This document shows, piece after piece, positions 9,365 to 17,715 of a DNA stretch of 64,000 nt. Position numbers and translations under genes: made by a program. The notes beneath the pieces were generated by a model. The model was not told the DNA's origin, did not search any database, and saw nothing but the letters and a program-made list of their open reading frames with translations. The first letter of the stretch is position 1. Every line of letters starts with the position of its first letter. Origin of the DNA: Methylovirgula sp. GTDB taxonomy: Bacteria; Pseudomonadota; Alphaproteobacteria; Rhizobiales; Beijerinckiaceae. Location: positions 1,858,501 through 1,922,500 of the forward strand of contig NZ_JBBCGP010000001.1 of the NCBI RefSeq assembly GCF_037200945.1, written 5' to 3'.

Positions 9365-10584
9365 CACGGACTGCACCGCTTTCACCTTTTCCGATTTTGG
9401 ACGATGCCGAGCTGGCTGGGAAAAGGGTCCTGATCCGCGTTGATCTCAACGTACCGATGGATGGCGACAAGATCGCGGACGCGACCCGCATCGATCGCAT
9501 TCTGCCCAACCTGCAGGAGATCTCGGCGAAAGGGGCGAAAGTCATCATCCTTTCGCATCTCGGCCGCCCGAAGGGCCGGGAAGAAAGATATTCGCTGCGG
9601 CCGGTCGTCGGGGAACTGTCGGCGCGGCTCGGCAGGCCCGTCGCCTTCGCCGCGGATTGCGTGGGCCCGGAAGCCGAGAAGGCCGTCGAAGCGCTGAAGA
9701 ACGGCGAATATCTCTTGCTCGAAAACACGCGCTTTCATGCCGGCGAGGAGAAAAACGACGAAGCGTTCCTCGACAGACTCGCCGCGCTGGGTGATGTTTA
9801 TGTCAACGACGCGTTCTCCTGCGCCCACCGCGCCCATGCCTCGACGGAAGGTCTGGCGCGCCGGTTGCCGTCCTTTGCGGGCCGCTCGATGCAGGTCGAA
9901 CTTGAAATCCTCACCAATCTGCTCTCGCATCCGGTTCGTCCGGTCATGGCGATTGTCGGCGGCGCCAAGGTTTCGACCAAGCTTGAATTGCTCGGCAATC
10001 TGATGCGCCGCGTCGATATTCTCGTCATCGGCGGCGGCATGGCCAACACCTTCCTTGCCGCACAAGGCAAGAAGATCGGCAAGTCGCTCTGTGAGATGGA
10101 TCTGGCCGACGTCGCGCGCAAAATCATGGCGGACGCAGCAACGGAAGATTGTGAGATCGTCCTGCCCGTCGATGCTGTCGTCGCGCAGAAGTTTGCTGCC
10201 GGTGCGCCATCGCGTGTCGTCCCGATCGATGAGGTTGGCGACGAAGACATGATTCTCGATATTGGGCCGACGTCTGCGGCGCGGGTCGAAATGCTGATCG
10301 AGAAAGCCCGTACGCTCGTCTGGAATGGCCCCTTCGGCGCTTTCGAGATTTCGCCCTTCGATGCCGGCACGAATGCTATCGCGAAGGTCGCGGCGCGTTT
10401 CACCAAGTCCGGCCAGCTTGAAAGCATCGCCGGTGGCGGTGATACGATCGCGGCGCTGAACAAGTCGGACGCGGCCAAGGATTTCACTTATATTTCGACG
10501 GCCGGGGGTGCCTTCCTCGAATGGCTGGAGGGCAAGGAGCTTCCGGGCGTCGAGGCATTGCGGGTTAATTCGCGGCGGCGTTAA
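9361..10584 (+). CDS. pgk: Phosphoglycerate kinase
   Basis: Catalyses phosphate transfer between 1,3-bisphosphoglycerate and ADP. 407 residues from the ATG at 9361, which overlaps the gap stop. Diagnostic segments: R-V-D-L-N-V-P near the N-terminus, L-S-H-L-G-R-P-K-G, V-N-D-A-F-S-C-A-H-R-A-H-A-S, and the nucleotide-binding G-G-G-D-T-I-A-A-L near the C-terminus. An in-frame ATG at 9307 lies inside gap and is not used. It forms the central gene of the gap-pgk-fba operon. Confidence 0.96.
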   Translation: MTRTAPLSPFPILDDAELAGKRVLIRVDLNVPMDGDKIADATRIDRILPNLQEISAKGAKVIILSHLGRPKGREERYSLRPVVGELSARLGRPVAFAADCVGPEAEKAVEALKNGEYLLLENTRFHAGEEKNDEAFLDRLAALGDVYVNDAFSCAHRAHASTEGLARRLPSFAGRSMQVELEILTNLLSHPVRPVMAIVGGAKVSTKLELLGNLMRRVDILVIGGGMANTFLAAQGKKIGKSLCEMDLADVARKIMADAATEDCEIVLPVDAVVAQKFAAGAPSRVVPIDEVGDEDMILDIGPTSAARVEMLIEKARTLVWNGPFGAFEISPFDAGTNAIAKVAARFTKSGQLESIAGGGDTIAALNKSDAAKDFTYISTAGGAFLEWLEGKELPGVEALRVNSRRR

Positions 10585-10625
10585 ATCGGCCGCCGAATTT
10601 TTGTCACGAACGATAGGGAAGAGCG

Positions 10626-11648
10626 GTGAACGAGCAGCAACTCGCGCAGACGGCGCAGGCTTTGGTTGCCCCGGGGCGGGGTATTCTGGCGGCGGATGAG
10701 AGTTCTTCGACGATTGCCAAAAGGTTTTCCGCAATCGGCGTCGAATCGACCGCCGACTCGCGGCGCGATTATCGTGAATTGCTGTTCCGTTCGACCCAGG
10801 CGATGCAGAAATATATTTCCGGCGTCATTCTCTACGACGAGACGATCCGGCAAAAAGCCGTGGATGGCACGCCGCTCGTCACCCTGATCGAAAAGGCTGG
10901 CTCCCTCCCGGGCATCAAGGTCGATGCCGGTGCGAAACCGCTGCCGGGTTTTCCGCGCGAGACGATCACCGAGGGACTCGATGGGCTCGCTGGCCGGTTG
11001 AAGGAATATTACGATCTCGGCGCGCGCTTCGCGAAATGGCGCGCGGTGATCGACATCGCCGACGGCATTCCGACGCGGGGCGCGATCCTCACCAATGCCG
11101 ACGCGCTCGCGCGTTACGCGGCGCTCTGCCAGGAGGCCAATATCGTGCCGATCGTCGAGCCGGAAGTGCTGATGGACGGCAATCATTCACTGCATCGCTG
11201 TTACGAGGTCACTGAGACCGTGCTGCGCGCGGTCTTCACAGCACTCTATGAGCAGCGCGTTTTCCTCGAAGGCATCGTGTTGAAGCCGAACATGGTCGTC
11301 CCGGGCATGAAATCCGGTCATCGGGCAAGCCCCGACGAGGTCGCCGCGGCGACGATCCGGCTGTTCAAGAACAGCGTGCCGGTCGCTGTGCCGGGCATTG
11401 CCTTCCTTTCGGGTGGCCAGTCGGATTTTGACGCGACAGCCAATCTGGACGCGCTCGTGCGCGCCGCACCGCCGTGGCCGATGACCTTTTCCTATGGCCG
11501 CGCCTTGCAGGCCGCGCCGCAAAAGGCTTGGTCGGGCAAGCCGGCGAATGTCGGCGCCGCGCAGGCGGCGTTTAACCATCGGGCTCACATGAACAGTCTC
11601 GCCGCGCTCGGGCAGTGGTCAGAATCGGCCGAGAAAGCTGCGGCCTGA
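10626..11648 (+). CDS. fba: Fructose-bisphosphate aldolase, class I
   Basis: Schiff-base (metal-independent) aldolase interconverting fructose 1,6-bisphosphate with glyceraldehyde 3-phosphate and dihydroxyacetone phosphate. 340 residues from a GTG start. Class I features are clear: G-R-G-I-L-A-A-D-E-S-S-S-T near the N-terminus, F-A-K-W-R-A-V, I-V-E-P-E-V-L, and L-K-P-N-M-V carrying the Schiff-base lysine. It lies 41 bases after pgk, probably in the same transcript. The end of the gene runs directly into a palindromic interspersed repeat. Confidence 0.93.
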   Translation: MNEQQLAQTAQALVAPGRGILAADESSSTIAKRFSAIGVESTADSRRDYRELLFRSTQAMQKYISGVILYDETIRQKAVDGTPLVTLIEKAGSLPGIKVDAGAKPLPGFPRETITEGLDGLAGRLKEYYDLGARFAKWRAVIDIADGIPTRGAILTNADALARYAALCQEANIVPIVEPEVLMDGNHSLHRCYEVTETVLRAVFTALYEQRVFLEGIVLKPNMVVPGMKSGHRASPDEVAAATIRLFKNSVPVAVPGIAFLSGGQSDFDATANLDALVRAAPPWPMTFSYGRALQAAPQKAWSGKPANVGAAQAAFNHRAHMNSLAALGQWSESAEKAAA

Positions 11649-11692
11649 GCATCGGACCGAAAAGTGCGAAACGGTTTTCGGATAAATCCGAC
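11649..11692. repeat. Interspersed palindromic repeat copy 1
   Basis: Arms CCGAAAA and TTTTCGG enclose GTGCGAAACGG. This belongs to the family of short palindromes with an AAGTG...ACCGG-like core found at several intergenic sites in this window. It directly follows the fba stop and could fold into a hairpin in the fba transcript. Confidence 0.5.
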
Positions 11693-11781
11693 ACGTCCTG
11701 AGCCCACCGCGCTTTCGCCCTATTTCTTGGCGAGGAGTTTTGCCGCGTCTCTTTTGGCGCCACATTGAAGCAAGATTCCCG

Positions 11782-12402
11782 ATGTCCGAGGACGCGTCGC
11801 GCCTATACTTGATTACGCCGCCGCTGGTTGATGCGGCGGCTTTTGCCGTGTCGTTCGAGGCGGCTCTCGCGGCAGCCGATGTCGCCTGCGTTTTGCTGCG
11901 CTTCGATCCGCAGGCGGATGCCCAAGCCATCGCAAAAAAGCTTTTGGCGCTCGCGCAGCCGCGCGGCGTCGCTTGTCTCGTCGGCGATGCGCGATTGGCT
12001 GCTGCGATCGACGCTGATGGCGTGCATATTTCTGCGCCGGGTGAGGCGCTGGATGCTGCGTTGAAAGCGCTGAAGCCCAATCATATCGTCGGCGTCGGCG
12101 GCCTCGTCAGTCGTGATGATGCAATGGTCGCGGGCGAATCGGGCGCGGATTATCTGATGTTCGGCGGCCCCGACTCGCCGCAGACCTTTGGCGAAACTCG
12201 CGAGCGCATCGCCTGGTGGGCGGAGATCTTCAATCTTCCTTGCGTCGCCTATGCCAACCTGATCGCCGAGGTCGCCGGGTTCGTCGATTTGGGCGCGGAC
12301 TTCATCGCGCTTGAAACGGCGGTATGGGACGATCCGCGCGGCCCCGGCGCAGCGGTCGCAGACGTAAATCATTTGCTGGCGCGCGGGCGATCTCGCGCAT
12401 GA
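11782..12402 (+). CDS. ThiE-like TIM-barrel protein, probably not a true thiamine-phosphate synthase
   Basis: 206 residues from ATG 11782, with the thiamine-phosphate synthase/TenI fold: L-Y-L-I-T-P-P at the start, D-A-D-G-V-H-I-S in the middle and G-A-D-Y-L-M-F-G-G-P near the end. The Q-x-R-x-K substrate motif is replaced by L-L-R-F, N-D at the diphosphate site is replaced by G-D, and the GPxxPTxTK loop is missing. The window holds a second ThiE gene (21121-21726) with a better active site. Function is therefore unknown. The start of the next gene overlaps its stop (ATGA). Its location after fba recurs in Rhizobiales from memory. Confidence 0.7.
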   Translation: MSEDASRLYLITPPLVDAAAFAVSFEAALAAADVACVLLRFDPQADAQAIAKKLLALAQPRGVACLVGDARLAAAIDADGVHISAPGEALDAALKALKPNHIVGVGGLVSRDDAMVAGESGADYLMFGGPDSPQTFGETRERIAWWAEIFNLPCVAYANLIAEVAGFVDLGADFIALETAVWDDPRGPGAAVADVNHLLARGRSRA

Positions 12403-13385
12403 ACAGGCTGATGCTTTCGGTCTGCTGTGTGCTGCTCGCATTTTCGGCAGAGCCGGTTTACGCGGTGCAGCCCGCCTCAGCGCCTGCCGCGCCGCCTGCA
12501 ATCGCGAAACCGGCACCGGCGTTGCCTCAACCGAATCCCAATGCCAACCCCAACCTCGATCTCGCCTACGGCGCCTATCAGCGTGGCTATTACATCACGG
12601 CGTTGGGCGAAGCGCGCAAACGTCTGGCCGCCAATCCAAACGACGGCCCCGCGATGACCCTGATCGGTCAGCTTTTCGACCAGGGTATGGGTGTGGTGAC
12701 AAATGCGCGGGAGGCGGCCGCTTGGTACAAGGCGGCGGCGGAGCATGGCGACCGGGAAGGGATCTTTCTTTACGGACTCGCCAAGCTGACCGGCAACGGC
12801 GTTCCGCAAGACCGTGACGGCGCGGCGGCGCTCTTCACCAAAGCTGCGGCAATGGACGATCCGGGCGCGCTGTATAATCTCGGCGTGCTCGCGCTCGAAA
12901 CGCCGAAAAAAAAACCGGATTTTCCCAAGGCGGCAGATTATTTCCGCCGCGCTGCGGTGCTTGGATCGCCTGACGCCGCTTATTCGCTGGCGCTCTTCTA
13001 TCGCGAGGGTAAGGGCGCGCCGCAAGACGATGTCATGGCGGCAGAATGGATGAAGCAGGCTGCTGATGAAGGGCAAGTTTCAGCCGAAGTCGAATATGCA
13101 ATCATGTTGTTCAATGGAATTGGCGTCGCCAAAGACGAGGCGGCCGCGGCGAAGCTTTTCCTCAAAGCGGCGGCGCGAAACAACGTCGTCGCGCAAGATC
13201 GCGCGGCGCGGCTGCTTGCGCTGGGGCGCGGCATTCAAAAAGATGTGGTCGAAGCGATGAAATGGCATTTGCTGGCGAGCGCGGCAGGCGAAAAGGATGC
13301 CTGGCTCGATGGCATTCTCAATTCGCTGACCCCCGAGCAGAAGATCGAGGTTGAAGTCGCCGTCAAGCGAGCGCTGGCGCGCTAG
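12399..13385 (+). CDS. Secreted Sel1-like TPR repeat protein
   Basis: 328 residues with an N-terminal signal peptide (M-N-R-L-M-L-S-V-C-C-V-L-L-A-F-S-A, cleavage likely after V-Y-A), a Pro/Ala-rich linker and about five Sel1-type repeats of roughly 36 residues (A-A-x-W-Y-K-A-A-A-E-H-G-D and similar). Such repeats are protein-interaction scaffolds; the protein should be periplasmic. No catalytic motif is visible. The gene starts within the stop codon of the ThiE-like gene, implying co-expression, but no functional link is known. Confidence 0.85.
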   Translation: MNRLMLSVCCVLLAFSAEPVYAVQPASAPAAPPAIAKPAPALPQPNPNANPNLDLAYGAYQRGYYITALGEARKRLAANPNDGPAMTLIGQLFDQGMGVVTNAREAAAWYKAAAEHGDREGIFLYGLAKLTGNGVPQDRDGAAALFTKAAAMDDPGALYNLGVLALETPKKKPDFPKAADYFRRAAVLGSPDAAYSLALFYREGKGAPQDDVMAAEWMKQAADEGQVSAEVEYAIMLFNGIGVAKDEAAAAKLFLKAAARNNVVAQDRAARLLALGRGIQKDVVEAMKWHLLASAAGEKDAWLDGILNSLTPEQKIEVEVAVKRALAR

Positions 13386-13501
13386 AGCATTTTCACGCGA
13401 AGTGGATACCGGTTCGCGTTATGAAAACGTTCAAATTCAAATATTCAGACTAGACCGCTTTCGGGCGGAAAACCGGTGTCCACTTTTCCTGAAAGCGGTC
13501 T
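13384..13501. repeat. Two adjacent interspersed palindromes
   Basis: A GAAGTGGATACCGGTTCGCG copy is at about 13397-13416 and a second palindrome with perfect 11-bp arms (AGACCGCTTTC at 13452-13462, GAAAGCGGTCT at 13491-13501) surrounds the reverse-oriented core ACCGGTGTCCACTTTTC. They fill the gap between the convergent Sel1 and ferritin-like genes and may act as a transcription stop. Confidence 0.65.
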
Positions 13502-13509
13502 GGCAGCGC

Positions 13510-14013
13510 CTACACGGTATCGAGTTTCGGCACGTCCTCACCCAACGCGGTCGCAAGATCGATCTGATGATCCTGCTCCTGCACGAGAATTTGGCGAATC
13601 TGCTCGGCCATGGCGTATTCACCAAGCTGTTCGCATTGGCGGACGCGCTGGCGGTAATTCCTGATCGTTTCGTTCTCATTGTCGAGGTCGAAACGTAACA
13701 TCTCCTTCGCTTTTTCGGATGTCCGCACGGGCTTCGGTGTTACGCTCGGCATCGCGCCGAGATAATCGATGAGCCGCGAAAGCGTGAGCGCGTGATCGAG
13801 TTCCTGCTTGGCGTGCAGTTCGAGTTGATCGGCGATGTTCATATATTCGGCGCCTTTCAACACCTGCGAATAAACGACATAGGCGATAATCGCCTGATAT
13901 TCGCGCGACAGGTCCTCGTTCAGCAGTTGCGCCAGACGATCGCGGGAAATCTCTTCGTTACGCGGTTTCGACTCGGCCGATTTCGGACTGGCTTTCGCTT
14001 TCGATTCGCTCAT
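13510..14013 (-). CDS. Ferritin-like domain protein (bacterioferritin/Dps-type four-helix bundle)
   Basis: 167 residues from ATG 14013, preceded by a GGGGAG Shine-Dalgarno. After a charged N-terminus it carries L-N-E-D-L-S-R-E-Y-Q-A-I-I-A-Y, M-N-I-A-D-Q-L-E-L-H-A-K-Q-E-L-D-H-A and L-V-Q-E-Q-D-H-Q-I-D-L. The E...ExxH and ExxH pattern is that of ferritin-like diiron proteins. It may store iron or protect DNA, but it is not close enough to Bfr or Dps for a firm subfamily name. The frame is open upstream to 14052; that extension looks non-coding. Confidence 0.75.
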   Translation of the reverse strand: MSESKAKASPKSAESKPRNEEISRDRLAQLLNEDLSREYQAIIAYVVYSQVLKGAEYMNIADQLELHAKQELDHALTLSRLIDYLGAMPSVTPKPVRTSEKAKEMLRFDLDNENETIRNYRQRVRQCEQLGEYAMAEQIRQILVQEQDHQIDLATALGEDVPKLDTV

Positions 14014-14097
14014 CGCTGACTCCCCTTCGAGGTTTCCGGACTCCTCGAACAAAAACGGACTAACGAAACCGTCGGGATATAGTTCCGCTTGCGCCGG

Positions 14098-15072
14098 TTA
14101 GCGGGCGCGGGGGTGTGCGCCGCGATAAGCTTCGAGCAGCCGAGCCGAATCGATCGCCGTATAAATCTGCGTCGTTGAAAGCGACGCGTGGCCGAGCAAT
14201 TCCTGTATGGTGCGCAGATCGCCGCCCTTGCCGAGAAGATGCGTCGCGAAGGAATGGCGCAATGCGTGCGGCGTCGCCGTCTCCGGCAGGCCGAGCGCGC
14301 CGCGCAGTTCGGCAACGGCAAGTTGGATGATGCGCGGCGACAGCGCGCCGCCCTTCGCGCCGATGAACAGCGGGCCGTTTGCCGGCAAAGTCCACGGACA
14401 GAGCGAAAGATAGCGCGCAATGGCGCGCTGCACCGGCGCGATCACCGGCACGCTGCGGACCTTCCCGCCCTTTCCGGCGACTGTCACGATATCCGTTTCG
14501 CCGGTCGGCGCGTCCTGGCGTTTGATCGACAAGGCCTCGGAAATACGCAGGCCCGCGCCATAGAGCAGGCCGAGAACGGCGGAATCGCGCGCCAAAATCC
14601 AATCCGGCCGCGTGTCGCCAGCGCGGGAGTCGACATCGACCAGCGCGCGCGCCGATTGGGCCGGGAGAGCCTTCGGCAGACGGCGAGGTGCTTTCGGACT
14701 GCGCAAGGAAGAAAACGCCGCGACTTCGCCGAGGCCTTTGCGTTCGAGATGACGTGCGAAGGAGCGCAGGCCGGAGAGCTGGCGCAGCAGCGAGCGGCTG
14801 CCGGTGCCGGCGGCACGGCGACTCGCGAGAAAACTGCGCAGGTCGGTGGGCTTGATGGCGCGGAGCGCGGCAAGATTCGGCGGCTCGCCGTGATGTTCGC
14901 GCAAGAAACCGAGGAATTGGCCGAGGTCGCGCGCGTAGGCGTCGAGCGTATGCCGGGAGACGCGGCGCTCACCGGCAAGTTCCGCCGACCATTCCCGCGC
15001 CATCGCGGCGAGTTCGTCTTCGGCACCGCCGAAGGCGAGGGCAGGGGCTGTCTTGGGTGCGGCCTGAGGCAT
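14098..15072 (-). CDS. xerC: Tyrosine recombinase XerC
   Basis: Site-specific recombinase of 324 residues that with XerD resolves chromosome dimers at dif. It has an N-terminal SAM-like core-binding domain (about residues 22-115) and a C-terminal catalytic domain. The catalytic set is complete: Arg176 in GLRISE, Lys201 in AGKGGKVR, His269 and Arg272 in HALRHSFATHL, His295 in LLGHASLSTTQIY and nucleophile Tyr304. It is chromosomal and not next to an element end, which supports housekeeping XerC rather than a phage integrase. Confidence 0.9.
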   Translation of the reverse strand: MPQAAPKTAPALAFGGAEDELAAMAREWSAELAGERRVSRHTLDAYARDLGQFLGFLREHHGEPPNLAALRAIKPTDLRSFLASRRAAGTGSRSLLRQLSGLRSFARHLERKGLGEVAAFSSLRSPKAPRRLPKALPAQSARALVDVDSRAGDTRPDWILARDSAVLGLLYGAGLRISEALSIKRQDAPTGETDIVTVAGKGGKVRSVPVIAPVQRAIARYLSLCPWTLPANGPLFIGAKGGALSPRIIQLAVAELRGALGLPETATPHALRHSFATHLLGKGGDLRTIQELLGHASLSTTQIYTAIDSARLLEAYRGAHPRAR

Positions 15073-15106
15073 GTTCGATCATGCCCTGCGGCGGCTGAAA
15101 GAAAGG

Positions 15107-15442
15107 TTAGTGAGCCGGCGTTCCGCGCGAACTGATCTCGCGGATCGCCTGGGCGAGCGTCTCGGTCATTTCCCGGCGGATCTGGTGTTCCGAATCTGAC
15201 AGGCCCGCGGCGGCGAAATCGGCACGCAATTTAGCGAAAACGCTGTCATCGCCGTCGCCATCAAGGTGGGTCTTGATCAGTGTCGCCGCATAAGCCTCGG
15301 CGACTTCGCCGGATTTGCCAAGCCGCTCGGCCGCCCATAGCCCGAGGTTTTTATTGCGCCGCACATAGGCCCGGAATCTCAGGTCCTCGTCGTGAGCAAG
15401 CTGGGCTTCATAACCTTTTTCGCGTTCGTCGAATGTCGTCAT
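15107..15442 (-). CDS. F1-ATPase inhibitor zeta subunit family (DUF1476)
   Basis: 111 residues beginning M-T-T-F-D-E-R-E-K-G-Y-E-A-Q-L, the hallmark of the DUF1476 family. Paracoccus and related alphaproteobacteria use this protein as the zeta subunit, which blocks ATP hydrolysis by the F1-ATPase. The basic segment R-F-R-A-Y-V-R-R-N-K-N-L-G-L-W-A-A is conserved. The all-helical length fits. It acts in the cytoplasm at the membrane-bound ATP synthase. It is divergent from purC across a 405-base gap. Confidence 0.85.
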   Translation of the reverse strand: MTTFDEREKGYEAQLAHDEDLRFRAYVRRNKNLGLWAAERLGKSGEVAEAYAATLIKTHLDGDGDDSVFAKLRADFAAAGLSDSEHQIRREMTETLAQAIREISSRGTPAH

Positions 15443-15847
15443 CGCCGCCTCGCCAATCCGTATCGCAATAAGGGCTCGAACCTAGCCCGGAACGGGGCGT
15501 TCGGCCATAGGACTTGGCGCCGGGCGCCACCGCTCGGGCGGGGCGCCATGTGACAGGTCTTTTTTCGGCTCCGGGACTAACCATATAATGAGTCGAGGAC
15601 CGGGATCGTTCATGCCGATCTTTGCATTCGCGCCTTAAGTTGTTGAAATCTACGACAGAAATAAGACAGTCTAGGTCAAGGTGAGATTTACGAGTGCGAT
15701 GCTTTAGCCCGCTATTTGCTTGTCTTGAACGGCCGAAAAAGCTACGACCGTCTAGGACCCGCGGCGCCGCACCGCCTGAATCGCCTGCCCGGCCTTGATC
15801 GCCTTACGGCCAGGCCGGGACATTCCTGAAAGGAGCCAGGGCCTCCC
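15443..15847. other. Divergent promoter region, DUF1476 / purC
   Basis: No convincing coding frame. The region must contain promoters for both flanking genes. Just before purC there is an 8-bp inverted repeat (CCCGGCCT at 15788-15795 and AGGCCGGG at 15812-15819, 16-base loop), which could form a leader hairpin. AGGAG at 15831-15835 is the likely purC ribosome-binding site. I saw no recognised riboswitch. Confidence 0.45.
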
Positions 15848-16645
15848 ATGGACCACCTCAAGCCACGGTTAATTCCCATGAATCGCCGCCGCCGCATTTA
15901 CGAGGGCAAGGCAAAGGTCCTTTATGAGGGACCCGAACCGGGCACGCTTATCCAGCACTTCAAGGACGACGCCACCGCCTTCAATGCCAAAAAGCATGAG
16001 GTCATCGACGGCAAGGGCGTCCTGAACAATCGGATTTCCGAGTTCGTCTTTCAGAATCTGAACGATATCGGCGTTCCGACGCATTTTATCCGGCGGCTCA
16101 ATATGCGCGAGCAATTGATCCGCGAAGTCGAGATCGTGCCGCTTGAGGTCGTCGTGCGCAATGTCGCGGCAGGCTCGCTTTCGACCCGCCTCGGTCTCGA
16201 GGAAGGCACGCAACTGCCGCGTTCGATCATCGAGTTCTACTACAAGAACGACGAACTCAACGATCCGATGGTGTCGGAAGAGCACATCACCGCTTTCGGC
16301 TGGGCGACGCCGCAAGAAATCGATGACATCATGGCGCTCGCTATCCGCGTCAACGATTTCCTGACCGGGCTTTTCCTCGGCGTCGGCATCCGGCTCGTCG
16401 ATTTCAAGATGGAAACCGGGCGCCTGTGGGAAGGCGATACGATGCGCATCGTTGTCGCCGACGAAATCTCCCCCGATTCCTGCCGGCTTTGGGACATCAA
16501 GTCGAACGACAAGCTCGACAAGGATCGTTTCCGGCGCGACATGGGCGGTCTCGTCGAAGCTTATACGGAAGTGGCGCGCCGGCTCGGTATTCTGCAGGAT
16601 AACGAGCAACCACGCGCGTCGGGTCCGAAGCTCGTTCAATCTTGA
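15848..16645 (+). CDS. purC: Phosphoribosylaminoimidazole-succinocarboxamide synthase
   Basis: ATP-dependent ligase joining CAIR to aspartate to give SAICAR in de novo purine synthesis. Motifs: R-R-R-I-Y-E-G-K-A-K near the N-terminus, F-K-D-D-A-T-A-F-N, E-V-V-V-R-N-V-A-A-G-S and L-V-D-F-K-M-E. 265 residues from ATG 15848; an internal ATG at 15878 gives the classic M-N-R-R-R-R-I-Y-E-G start, but only the first has an upstream AGGAG. A strong terminator follows at once, so purC is separated from purSQ. Confidence 0.95.
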   Translation: MDHLKPRLIPMNRRRRIYEGKAKVLYEGPEPGTLIQHFKDDATAFNAKKHEVIDGKGVLNNRISEFVFQNLNDIGVPTHFIRRLNMREQLIREVEIVPLEVVVRNVAAGSLSTRLGLEEGTQLPRSIIEFYYKNDELNDPMVSEEHITAFGWATPQEIDDIMALAIRVNDFLTGLFLGVGIRLVDFKMETGRLWEGDTMRIVVADEISPDSCRLWDIKSNDKLDKDRFRRDMGGLVEAYTEVARRLGILQDNEQPRASGPKLVQS

Positions 16646-16665
16646 GCTTCACCTTGGTTTAAATC

Positions 16666-16695
16666 AAAACCCCGCCGCCGACGCGGCGGGGTTTT
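16666..16695 (+). terminator. Rho-independent terminator between purC and purS
   Basis: Perfect 12-bp arms (AAAACCCCGCCG and CGGCGGGGTTTT) around the six-base loop CCGACG, with the T run forming part of the right arm. It begins 21 bases after the purC stop. Because the arms include both A and T runs it could also act on the minus strand. Confidence 0.9.
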
Positions 16696-16747
16696 ATTAT
16701 GTCTGCCAGCCGATATAGTATGGCCGCGCATACACGAGGCATCGATC

Positions 16748-16987
16748 TTGAAAGCCAATATCATCGTCACGCTGAAAAACGGGCTTCTCGATCCGCAAGG
16801 CAAAGCGATCGAAGGCGCGCTGAAGTCGCTCGATATTCCCGGCGTCGAAAGCGTGCGGCAGGGCAAGATTTTCGAGGTCGAAATTGCGGAAGCGGACCGC
16901 GCAAAGGCGCAGGCGCTGCTGCAGATGGCGTGCGAGAAATTGCTCGCCAACACGATCGTCGAGAACTATCGCATCGAACTCGCCTGA
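16748..16987 (+). CDS. purS: Phosphoribosylformylglycinamidine synthase subunit PurS
   Basis: Small structural subunit (79 residues) that bridges PurL and the glutaminase PurQ in the three-part FGAM synthase. Typical features: K-A-N-I-I-V-T-L-K at the start, L-D-P-Q-G-K-A-I, L-G/D-I-P-G-V-E-S-V-R-Q-G-K and N-T-I-V-E-N-Y-R-I-E at the end. The start is a TTG at 16748; no in-frame ATG gives a complete domain. purQ follows eight bases after the stop. purL is not in the window. Confidence 0.93.
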   Translation: MKANIIVTLKNGLLDPQGKAIEGALKSLDIPGVESVRQGKIFEVEIAEADRAKAQALLQMACEKLLANTIVENYRIELA

Positions 16988-16995
16988 GGTCTTCA

Positions 16996-17682
16996 TTGCA
17001 CGCTGCGATCATTCTCTTTCCCGGGTCCAATCGCGAAGGCGATGTGTTTCGCGCGCTCGCCAGCGTAACCGGGCAAAAGCCGTCGATCGTCTGGCATGGC
17101 GAGCCTGAACTTCCGGCCGGCACCGATCTTGTGGTTCTGCCCGGCGGCTTTTCCTACGGCGATTATCTGCGCTGCGGCGCTATCGCGGCGCGCTCGCCGG
17201 TGATGGATGCGGTGCGCACGCACGCAAAGCGCGGCGGCCGTGTTCTTGGCATCTGCAATGGCTTCCAGATCGCCTGCGAGGCGGGTCTGTTGCCGGGCGT
17301 TCTCATGCGCAACACGAATTTGCGCTTCGCCTGCCATATGCAGCATTTACGCGTCGAACGCGCCGACACGGGTTTCACGGCGCAATATCAAACGGGCCAG
17401 GTGATCAAGGTCGCCATCGCGCATGGCGAAGGCAATTACACGGCCGATAGTGAGACCTTGGCGCGGCTCGAAGGCGAAGGGCGCGTTGCCTTCCGCTATT
17501 GTGATGCTGCCGGCACTCTCGGCGGCGCGGCCAATCCGAATGGCTCGGTGCATGACATCGCCGGCATCTATTCCGAGACTTTGAACGTGCTCGGGCTGAT
17601 GCCGCATCCGGAAAATCTGATCGACCCCCTCGTCGGTGGCACCGACGGACGGGCGCTTTTCGAAAGCCTGCTCGCGGCATAA
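16996..17682 (+). CDS. purQ: Phosphoribosylformylglycinamidine synthase subunit PurQ
   Basis: Class I glutamine amidotransferase that supplies ammonia to PurL. 228 residues from a TTG start at 16996 with a GAGGT Shine-Dalgarno six bases upstream. The N-terminus reads H-A-A-I-I-L-F-P-G-S-N-R. The catalytic triad is visible as Cys87 in GICNGFQ plus His204 and Glu206 in MPHPEN. It follows purS in the same operon; both genes use TTG starts. Confidence 0.94.
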   Translation: MHAAIILFPGSNREGDVFRALASVTGQKPSIVWHGEPELPAGTDLVVLPGGFSYGDYLRCGAIAARSPVMDAVRTHAKRGGRVLGICNGFQIACEAGLLPGVLMRNTNLRFACHMQHLRVERADTGFTAQYQTGQVIKVAIAHGEGNYTADSETLARLEGEGRVAFRYCDAAGTLGGAANPNGSVHDIAGIYSETLNVLGLMPHPENLIDPLVGGTDGRALFESLLAA

Positions 17683-17715
17683 GCCGCTTGTCTCGACTCG
17701 AACCCGCGGAGCCAC

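Noticed and set aside
9382..10734. 450-codon minus-strand frame across pgk
   Set aside because: Antisense to a clear phosphoglycerate kinase gene; the reading is an artefact of codon bias.
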